From a virus, in IMG/VR virus record IMGVR_UViG_3300034198_013268, positions 1 through 64,000 of that record: a stretch of DNA of 64,000 nucleotides; one strand, 5' to 3'. The translations under genes were made by a program, and so were the position numbers. The notes below the pieces were generated by a model that worked only from the letters and a program-made list of their open reading frames with translations, made no database searches and was not told the origin of the DNA. This document shows positions 35,492 through 42,840 of this stretch, one piece after another; within the stretch, counting starts at the first letter, position 1, and the number at the start of each line of letters is the position of its first letter.

Positions 35492-38400
35492 GCTGAAGTA
35501 CTCGATTTCCTTGAGTTGAGTACTCTTTCCATCTCTTGAGCAATTTTTTCTTTTATTTCATCCTGAAGATTAAGACGGATTGCTTTTTCCGCATCCGCAG
35601 ATTTTGGCGCTCTTGAATTATGTGTGCTTGGGGAAAATACGTCTAAGCCGGCCTGGTTTTTAACGGTTAGTCCAATCCCCTTGCCGTCAAGATATTCTTT
35701 AAAATTCTTTGCAGCCATGAATGTTTCTAGTCTTTTCATGTTTTCGGGGATGTAATTAGCTTCACGGAGGTTTTTTACAGCATCTAGTTTTGCCGAAGAT
35801 GTAATGCCCATTTTGAGTATTGCATCATCAGAAAGAGGGTCTTCTTTAAAATTGGCAAAAGACTTAGGTATAGCGTTGTAATCTATAGCTACGTGTTCTA
35901 TTTCTTCTGGTTTTACACCGCCGAGGGTTAAGGACTCCATGGGTGCGTGTGTTCTCTCTGTAATTTCCGAACCGTCCGTGTTTCTGCCAGGACGAGTTCT
36001 GTGCGCAGAGAAGTCTTTTTTCCATTTTCCGTAAAGCATTTCAAGCGGGCTTATGTTCCATGTGTCATCGGATTTAACGCCATCGTGCCCGGAATGTATC
36101 AATGCTTGCTGTATCAGCTCAGAGTTATCTGAGTTCATCCCAACAGGTCTAATGTGGTCATTTACGGCATCTCCGTACCCATAAGAGGTTCTAGCAGATA
36201 CCTCTGGTCTTAATGTTAACTCAACGTCTCCGTATGTATCTACTCGGCCGCGAACACCATTGGTAGAGGGGGCAAATTCTGGGCTATACCTCTGCGGGTC
36301 AGTTCGTCCTGTTTGTGTCAATCGGTCAGCAGAGTCTTTCAACTCACTTTCAAGCCAGTCTTGATGAACTACATGACCGGAGATTGGACGCATTTCTTCT
36401 GGGGTGTCTGGGTGGATACCAATCCAGGCTTCATATTTTTTGCGAATGTTGTTTCCTGTAGCGTTTTTTCTAGCAACTCCAGAATCAATAACGTTTTTTA
36501 TAGATGCGGAAGGAACTTGTATGCGCACGCGAGGGTCTATGCCGGCGTGAAACTCATTTGCTGCAATTCGAACATCCCTAGCTAATGCTTCTTCGCTTGA
36601 GTTGGCTATGTACTTCATGAAATCAGGGTCGAGTCCGCTTAGTTCGTTTAACATCCCACGGTCAGGGCCGTCTATGTTTGGATATCTATCGCTTGGGTGA
36701 ATGGGTGAAACATTTTCACCATTTGCTAAAGCCTTGATGTGAGATATTCTCTTTGTCAAGCTGTCTGCATAAGGAGTTCTGCGTGTCTGTAGTGTCTGAA
36801 CTGGGAGGGTTGAAGCACCACGCAAAGGACCGTTTATCTCATCTGCATACTTTGTACCTACGTCAGTTCCAAATGAACCACCTTTTTTAACGATGGCTTC
36901 TTTGGCATTTTCATTTCTTTGTGCAACCGACGATGCTGACATTTTCCCAGAAATATTCGAAGAAATTGGCTCGTTTTCGACAGAATCAATTTTACTCCCG
37001 GCGTGAAAACGACGTAAATCATTGTTCCATTCAAATACGTTTAACCCCACTTGCGGCGTGCGCATAATGCTGGATTCAGGTATTTCATATTCAGTTATTT
37101 TTCCGCCAGCCTCTGTGTAAGCTTCGTCAAATGACTTCTTTTTATCTGTATTTCTAAGCTTTAAGAATTTTTTAACATCAAGAGTTGAGTCGTCATGTTT
37201 TACCCCTACTAAACGGCCATTTTTATTAACGTGCTTGCCACGTTCTGCTGCTACCTTGAGGTCGTCTACTGTTTCTCTTGAGACAAATACGGTGTTGTCA
37301 AAAATTGATTCAGCACCTTTTTCTCCATCATTGGTTATTGTCGTTCCAGTAACTGGGTTTTTTTGACGATGCAGTTTTCCGTCAGGCATTAGAGAGTATT
37401 TTGAACCATTCTCCGTAGTGAATGACTTCATTTTTCCAGAAACGCCTTGTTCGTAATTGGCCATTTCTTTTTCATAGCGCTGCATATCGTCTTGATATTG
37501 TTTGCGTTTTTGTTCAACTATTCTTGGAATAGAATCAACATCAAGTAAACCTTGAGGAGTGTCCGGGTTAGTAGCGGCTCGTTCAAGTATGCGCTGGACA
37601 ACCTCTGCGGAAGCAAGTGCATCGGCGTCTGCCGTATGCCAACCACTTCCAAGGTTTACATCAAGATATTCAGCTAAAGGACCCAGGGAACTTGAGGCTT
37701 TTTTGGTCCCATCTTTTGCTACCTGTACGGGTCCGTCGGGGTTTTCTGGAGTCCATCTTGGCAGTAGCTCATCTGAAAGCGCTTTGCTGTCTATGACTCC
37801 AGCAGGAGTAAAACTCATGCCTTCTTGTGCAAGTACCCTATTGAGAACTTCTAGGTCAAATGGAGTGTACTGACCGCCAAGAATAGGGTTTTCGCCCATG
37901 AATGCAATAAGTTCTTCGTGTGCTTGTTTTATAGTTTTTTGCTGTGCAAGGTAAGCATCCGTAAGTGGTTCTTGAAGGTCGTTTTTAAGATTTCCTTGAG
38001 CCCATTCTCCCAATGGGATACCTGGATTCATAAAGACATTAAATCTATCTATGACTTTCCCACCACGCATACGAACAGCGCCAAGCTGTACAGGCATGTT
38101 TCCATCGGCACCAAATCCTGTAGTTTCGTAATCAAAGTAAATAATGTCTAGCTTGTTATATCTATCGAGCATCTCTTGATAGCTTTTACACCCTCTAAAA
38201 ATGTCAATTAGAGAACCCGTCATTGGGCCATTATCAGGCTCTCTTGGGCGCGTTGGCTTTGATGCCATCTTCCCAACTATCCCACTAGAAGCGGTCCTGC
38301 GTTTCTGTTGGCTATTTCTGTTTACGGCACTTCTGACCCTATTTGCGTGCAGTGAGTCTCTTTGAAGTTGTTGACCGGTACCCATATGCCCGGAAATATT

Positions 38401-40683
38401 CCATTGACCTGGTGATATGCCATTCATCCGCTGGCCGATGTCGTTTATTTCCCCGCGTATGCGTGGTTCTTCTGCGGCAACATGTGCCAGCCATTGACCG
38501 TGCAATGCATGTGCTGGGCTCATTGGTACAAAATTTTCGCTTGGGTATTTTTTTCTGTAGCTTGCTTGTAATTTTGCATCAATAAAAGAATCAACAATGT
38601 TTTTTGTTCCAGCTTTTTGAGGAACTGGAACTACTGGTTGACTACCGCCAAGCTGCCCTCTCAAAAGTCTACTGATACCCATGCTTGTTTTTGGTCCAGT
38701 GCTTGGGTCCATGGTTGACTCGCCAAAAAGTCTCATAGTTGCAAAGTACTCTGCTCTTGCTTCTACGTTATTTGATTTTGCATAATCGCCACCGGCAAGT
38801 TCTGCCATTACTGCATGTTCTTCAGGAGTTACGTTAATGTTGTTAACAAAAGCATCGGTGAAGTTATTATGAAAATTAGCAAGGTCTGTTTCTAGGTCTA
38901 TTCTTCTATGACCAACTCTTCCTCCTGTATAATTGCCAGTTTGAAGATTAAATGCAGCCTGCCTAATGGCATCAATACTTGGATGATTCATCGGATTTTG
39001 TATTTTTGACAAATCGATTTGCCATCCTCCAACTTCTACGTTGGGCCTTCTTGAAGTAGCAGGACCTGCTGGGTTTAATGTTCTGAAAGCTGGGTTAATT
39101 CCACCATTTGGCAAGATTCCGTACCTGGTAAGTTGTTGATTATCTAGACCAAGAGCATTTAGTTTATTGCCAAAATCCAGCAAGTGTCCAAACTCGTGAG
39201 TTGCTAGATAATGAGCTTTCCCTTCAAATGAGTGAAGTCTGCCGCTGGCATTGTGAAACTGATTATACGCACTGTTTTCACCTCTGCAAAAAGCAAGCAG
39301 AGCGGCTGGGTTTATCTCCATCGTTACATGGACTCCGCCTTGGGCTGCCGAGTTGGCTTTTTTTGCTGCTGCTGTTGCGGCTACACCCGCAGACCTTCCG
39401 CCAGAAAGAATGCTCGGGGCAAAAGGTTTGACGCTTATTGCAACTGCAGTAGAAGAATCACCATCTATTTTATCAACGATGCTTAATCTTGTCATCCATC
39501 TGGCTGCATCTGGATTATTGAGCATTTCATTAATTTGCCCTTCCCAGAATGTTGTCATTATTTTTTTAGCTTGTCGGTGTTCAAAAAAACTTAACCCGCC
39601 AGGGAGGGCATTTTCAAATGCTTCGTCTATTTCGTTTGGGTCGACATTGGGCAAAAGTTGCGTCATGATATTCATGAAGTTCTCTTTTATTGATATGTCG
39701 CCAATCTCATGATAAGTACCGCTAGCATCAGGAAAAAGCTGTTTTAAACGTTGTCTGCTAATTCCGCCTTTGGGAGCGTCTCTAGCATCTCCAGTAAATT
39801 GATAGTGTAGGTGTTGCGCCTGGGAAGTCAGGATTCTCCCGCGTAGTATTCTTTCTTGTTCCGACAATTTATGGCTAGTTACGCCAATTACGGAACCCTT
39901 AATGTTTTTTCTTTGTTCCCTTGAACTCCCTTGCATTGCTCCAACAATGCCGTACTCGCCCAGTGCTGTTCTGATTCTACTTCCAACAGGCATCGAAGCC
40001 ATTATTGATTCAAGTTCTTCTGGAGCAGCTATCCTTTCGCCCGAAGCGCTATAACGTGTAACGTTTGGCCCCCCATTTTCTATTCTGTCTCCGATTTGCC
40101 CTGACATTTGAGCAGAAGCGGTCATGCCTCTACGAACTGCTCTTCTTGCTGAACCTGCGGCTGTTTGTGGTGTAACAATAAAGCAGTTACTGCCCGTTAT
40201 GTCGGTGAACTGGTTTGCTGCTGGAGTCCCTGGAGGGCAGCGCAATTTATTCTTGTCATCAACCCATAGTCCTCGTCCTTGCGCTACTCGGCTAAGTAGC
40301 GTGGGCATGCTTTCTTTTAGCTTGGGGCCAAGTGATTTAAAATCAAATTCATCGAGACTTTTAAATGATGGCGATTTTCTATTGCGCCAAAACTCATCAG
40401 TAACATAGTTTTCATATTCATGAAGTTCGTTTGTACCAGCTTTGCAAAGAAATAGGTTCTTGCCTGGCGGTACAAGCGGTATCGGGTCGCCTTGTTCCCA
40501 CGTTTTTATGTACTCTTCGTATGGATTGGCAAAATTGGATTCTTTTTCAGCACCTTCTTCTTTTTTGGAAGACGGTGGAGAATCTTTTTTTATTTCATCA
40601 GGCACGCTCTTGACTAACGACCCATTATTGGCCGCAAATCTTTTTAGTGCTTTATTAGCAAATGAATCTTTGTCCCAGCTCAC
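35488..40683 (-). CDS. Giant protein of 1731 residues: zincin metallopeptidase, DEDDh exonuclease, shared C-terminal domain
   Basis: Residues about 147-167 have LRCPPGTPAANQFTD...C. Near 494 is the zinc motif HEFGHLLDFG, and NVEARAEYFATM near 640 would give the third ligand; this pair is typical of zincin peptidases in phage polyvalent proteins. A DEDDh exonuclease (DnaQ type) spans about 840-1030: FDYETTGF, GQYTPFDLEVLNR and HTADADA. A domain at about 1480-1610 (YGDVELTLRPEVSAR, LTLGGVKPEEIEHV) resembles the C terminus of the 1238-residue protein. Junction motifs lie near 761, 800, 1079 and 1242; the one at 800 directly precedes the exonuclease. Probably packaged in the virion, acting on host proteins and DNA, by inference. 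Confidence 0.82.
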   Translation of the reverse strand: MSWDKDSFANKALKRFAANNGSLVKSVPDEIKKDSPPSSKKEEGAEKESNFANPYEEYIKTWEQGDPIPLVPPGKNLFLCKAGTNELHEYENYVTDEFWRNRKSPSFKSLDEFDFKSLGPKLKESMPTLLSRVAQGRGLWVDDKNKLRCPPGTPAANQFTDITGSNCFIVTPQTAAGSARRAVRRGMTASAQMSGQIGDRIENGGPNVTRYSASGERIAAPEELESIMASMPVGSRIRTALGEYGIVGAMQGSSREQRKNIKGSVIGVTSHKLSEQERILRGRILTSQAQHLHYQFTGDARDAPKGGISRQRLKQLFPDASGTYHEIGDISIKENFMNIMTQLLPNVDPNEIDEAFENALPGGLSFFEHRQAKKIMTTFWEGQINEMLNNPDAARWMTRLSIVDKIDGDSSTAVAISVKPFAPSILSGGRSAGVAATAAAKKANSAAQGGVHVTMEINPAALLAFCRGENSAYNQFHNASGRLHSFEGKAHYLATHEFGHLLDFGNKLNALGLDNQQLTRYGILPNGGINPAFRTLNPAGPATSRRPNVEVGGWQIDLSKIQNPMNHPSIDAIRQAAFNLQTGNYTGGRVGHRRIDLETDLANFHNNFTDAFVNNINVTPEEHAVMAELAGGDYAKSNNVEARAEYFATMRLFGESTMDPSTGPKTSMGISRLLRGQLGGSQPVVPVPQKAGTKNIVDSFIDAKLQASYRKKYPSENFVPMSPAHALHGQWLAHVAAEEPRIRGEINDIGQRMNGISPGQWNISGHMGTGQQLQRDSLHANRVRSAVNRNSQQKRRTASSGIVGKMASKPTRPREPDNGPMTGSLIDIFRGCKSYQEMLDRYNKLDIIYFDYETTGFGADGNMPVQLGAVRMRGGKVIDRFNVFMNPGIPLGEWAQGNLKNDLQEPLTDAYLAQQKTIKQAHEELIAFMGENPILGGQYTPFDLEVLNRVLAQEGMSFTPAGVIDSKALSDELLPRWTPENPDGPVQVAKDGTKKASSSLGPLAEYLDVNLGSGWHTADADALASAEVVQRILERAATNPDTPQGLLDVDSIPRIVEQKRKQYQDDMQRYEKEMANYEQGVSGKMKSFTTENGSKYSLMPDGKLHRQKNPVTGTTITNDGEKGAESIFDNTVFVSRETVDDLKVAAERGKHVNKNGRLVGVKHDDSTLDVKKFLKLRNTDKKKSFDEAYTEAGGKITEYEIPESSIMRTPQVGLNVFEWNNDLRRFHAGSKIDSVENEPISSNISGKMSASSVAQRNENAKEAIVKKGGSFGTDVGTKYADEINGPLRGASTLPVQTLQTRRTPYADSLTKRISHIKALANGENVSPIHPSDRYPNIDGPDRGMLNELSGLDPDFMKYIANSSEEALARDVRIAANEFHAGIDPRVRIQVPSASIKNVIDSGVARKNATGNNIRKKYEAWIGIHPDTPEEMRPISGHVVHQDWLESELKDSADRLTQTGRTDPQRYSPEFAPSTNGVRGRVDTYGDVELTLRPEVSARTSYGYGDAVNDHIRPVGMNSDNSELIQQALIHSGHDGVKSDDTWNISPLEMLYGKWKKDFSAHRTRPGRNTDGSEITERTHAPMESLTLGGVKPEEIEHVAIDYNAIPKSFANFKEDPLSDDAILKMGITSSAKLDAVKNLREANYIPENMKRLETFMAAKNFKEYLDGKGIGLTVKNQAGLDVFSPSTHNSRAPKSADAEKAIRLNLQDEIKEKIAQEMERVLNSRKSSTSA

Positions 40684-40701
40684 CGGAATTCCTCCAGATG
40701 A

Positions 40702-40947
40702 CTAGACTGCCGGCTCTGTGCTGTTGTCCTCTGGCGCTGTGTTTGCTTCAGCTACTACAACTTCTTCGACTGCGGCCTCTACGACCACAACCTCTTCAGC
40801 TACGGCAGAAACAGCTTCTTCCACTACTGCAACAACAACTTCTTGAGTTTCGGCTTTTTTACGCTTTTGTTTTTCTACTGGAGCAGCTTGGGCTACGGCC
40901 TGTGATGCCTTTTTAGCTTCGCGTTCTTCAGGGGTGAGTTTTCTCAT
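40702..40947 (-). CDS. Low-complexity Val/Glu/Ala-rich small protein
   Basis: The product is 81 residues, start coupled to the scaffold-like gene (overlapping at 40947). A basic N terminus (MRKLTPEEREAKKASQ, KQKRKK) is followed by a strongly acidic, repetitive stretch of V, E and A (VVVAVVEEAVSAVAEEV). This would form an extended amphipathic helix. Such charge-split proteins occur among scaffold accessories, but no family is recognised. Confidence 0.55.
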   Translation of the reverse strand: MRKLTPEEREAKKASQAVAQAAPVEKQKRKKAETQEVVVAVVEEAVSAVAEEVVVVEAAVEEVVVAEANTAPEDNSTEPAV

Positions 40948-42431
40948 TATTCCTCCGTTGTGAGTTCTGATTCGGCAGAAAGAATTTCAAATTCCATCAG
41001 TGTGGAAACAAAATTATCCTCTGCTGATTTTTCGCTATTCTTAGGCATTGCTGAACCGGTTGCCCAACTTCCTGGAATTAGTTCTTCCAACCCGAGGTCA
41101 ACTGCACGCTTCATGATGTGAGCTTTTGCTGCTTCTGGGTCTTTTGCTCTACCGAACGCCTGAACAGCATTGCGGAGGTCGTTTTCATCCGCGATTGGAT
41201 ACGAGCCGTCTGGAAGTGCAGAGCCCTTGCTGGCCATCGAACCACGAGTTTCTTCGCTGTACGCTCGCTTGAGTGCAATCTCTGCAGCTTCTGCTTCGAT
41301 AGCGCTGGCTTCTTCTTGGGTGTACTCGTCGTATCCAAGAACTTCACCATCAAGAGAAACAAAAACGTCGTAAGACTTTCCGTTCATTCCCTCAATTTCA
41401 ACAGCGTAAACATCGTAGCCTTCAAATACATCGGGCTCTACTGCAACAATATCGCCTTCGACGCTCTTTGTTGCAATCTCTGCTGCTTCTCCAAAACCAA
41501 TCATGACCTTGTTTTCCAAAGCTGATTTAACTTGCATCACGTCGTTATTAAGCATGTGCCAGCCCATGACTTCACCGGTAGAACCATCAAAGAAGATTTC
41601 TACAGGCTTGCCATCTTTACGCTCAACGTCAACAACAAAAAGGTCTGCCTCATCTGAGTAGCCAGAGTCAAGAACTTTGCCGCGGAACATATCCTCGGCC
41701 ATTCCCTCAACTTCGATTAGCGCCGGCATTCCCTTTTCGGAAACACATCCACCAGGGCATGAATCACAAACTTGCGTTCCGCCTGGGTAAACCTTACGGT
41801 CATATGAACAGATAAATGCGTTCTTGTCAAACTCTGAAGACTTATAACCCATGCTCATGAGGCGACGCTTTTTCATTTGTTCACGTGTTGCCTGAAGCGG
41901 GTTGCCCTGAGCATCCTCTTCTTCCTCGTCCATGCCGTTGTCCATTTCGTCTTCAGCATCCCACTCAGCATCTTCCATAGCAATTGGCGTACGCTTCTTT
42001 TTTGGAGCGGAACGACTGACATACATATCGCCTTCATCAACCATGTCGTCATCTTCGTGCATCATCTTCATGTCTTCGTCTGCCATCATTGTGCCGTCTG
42101 GCATCATGTGTGTTCTCTTTTTCTTGATAGGCATCCCATTTTCGTCTTCAAGCTCCTCGTCGACTCCGCCGTCGGTGACGTCTTCTGCATCGTATAGGTC
42201 ATCATTCATTCCAGCATCAAGAGCCGTGCCCTTGGGTTTCATCACTGGTTTTTTCGAAACAGGAATTTCTGGATTACCAACCATCCCCATTTTTACTTGC
42301 TGAGCCAAGGCTCCACATTTTCCGCAGACCTTAGCGCCTGGCTGATAGCCACATTCGCCCAGGTCTAATCCTTTGGCACAAACAGAAATTTCTCCATCTG
42401 CGTTTAACTTAGCTATCGGTGCGTCAGCCAT
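40947..42431 (-). CDS. Scaffold-like head protein with zinc motif and PepSY-like repeats
   Basis: The product is 494 residues in the usual scaffold position behind the protease. Parts: N-terminal Cys motif (CAKGLDLGECGY, VCGKCGALA); a long acidic, Met/Asp-rich low-complexity region (about 60-185); a second Cys cluster (FICSYDRKVY, CDSCPGGC); two related alpha/beta units with DLFVVDVERKDGK...DGSTGEVMGW and YDVYAVEIEGMNGK...LDGEVLGYDE, like PepSY folds; then GSALPDGSYPIADENDLRNA and AKAHIMKRAVDLGLEELIPG, a C-terminal module common in actinophage head proteins. Acidic composition fits an internal assembly scaffold; function not proven. Confidence 0.7.
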   Translation of the reverse strand: MADAPIAKLNADGEISVCAKGLDLGECGYQPGAKVCGKCGALAQQVKMGMVGNPEIPVSKKPVMKPKGTALDAGMNDDLYDAEDVTDGGVDEELEDENGMPIKKKRTHMMPDGTMMADEDMKMMHEDDDMVDEGDMYVSRSAPKKKRTPIAMEDAEWDAEDEMDNGMDEEEEDAQGNPLQATREQMKKRRLMSMGYKSSEFDKNAFICSYDRKVYPGGTQVCDSCPGGCVSEKGMPALIEVEGMAEDMFRGKVLDSGYSDEADLFVVDVERKDGKPVEIFFDGSTGEVMGWHMLNNDVMQVKSALENKVMIGFGEAAEIATKSVEGDIVAVEPDVFEGYDVYAVEIEGMNGKSYDVFVSLDGEVLGYDEYTQEEASAIEAEAAEIALKRAYSEETRGSMASKGSALPDGSYPIADENDLRNAVQAFGRAKDPEAAKAHIMKRAVDLGLEELIPGSWATGSAMPKNSEKSAEDNFVSTLMEFEILSAESELTTEE

Positions 42432-42835
42432 TAGAATTTCTCCTTATATTGCATAGAACCGGACAGGCAACCTTTTGGGTTGGAACATCCTCCACATGGA
42501 GACGTTCGTGATTCTCCCGAGACCATGCAGCGATACTTATGCGAATTTTTGTGTTGTTGTATAGGTTTAGCATAACCTATAACTGGCTTGCTCTGGCTGA
42601 CGTCAACACGTTTTTTGGGTCGCGTAAACCTGGTTGACTTCTCTTCCAGCAAGGTTTTTTTATCTATTAATAAAGTGTCAACTGTTCCAGTTTTTTCAAG
42701 CGAGATTAAGCTCTTGTGGAGACAGTCAAGTAATTCCCCAAAATGTGCTGCTTCTGTTTTTTGACCACTGATGAGTGCAGTTTTGAAAAGCTCAGCAATG
42801 TCGTCTATTTCACTGATGATTGACTCTTCTGTCAT
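42431..42835 (-). CDS. Small protein with Cys cluster
   Basis: The product is 134 residues. The N-terminal half is helical (IISEIDDIAELFKTALI). The C terminus has CMVSGESRTSPCGGCSNPKGC, four or more Cys that could bind zinc. It lies between protease and scaffold-like genes and touches both. Head assembly is the likely context; no family is recognised. Confidence 0.6.
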   Translation of the reverse strand: MTEESIISEIDDIAELFKTALISGQKTEAAHFGELLDCLHKSLISLEKTGTVDTLLIDKKTLLEEKSTRFTRPKKRVDVSQSKPVIGYAKPIQQHKNSHKYRCMVSGESRTSPCGGCSNPKGCLSGSMQYKEKF

Positions 42836-42840
42836 GTGGG

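Noticed and set aside
39900-40110. Further junction motifs such as IVGAMQGS in the 1731-residue protein and NISPGMQGS in the 1238-residue protein
   Set aside because: They miss the Gly-x-Met-small core spacing or lie away from a domain border, so they were not counted.
10193-40683. Giant frames as assembly errors joining several genes
   Set aside because: The frames are open over thousands of codons, the same motifs occur in separate genes, and starts and stops are coupled to neighbours; a chance fusion would not give this order.
40702-40947. Triplet-like repeats as CRISPR or satellite
   Set aside because: The repetition comes from Val, Glu and Ala codons in a coding frame; no equal spacers or palindromic repeats exist.
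41118-42303. Plus-strand frames opposite the scaffold-like gene
   Set aside because: Composition (runs of Ser, Phe, His) mirrors the acidic low-complexity codons on the other strand; no start signal.
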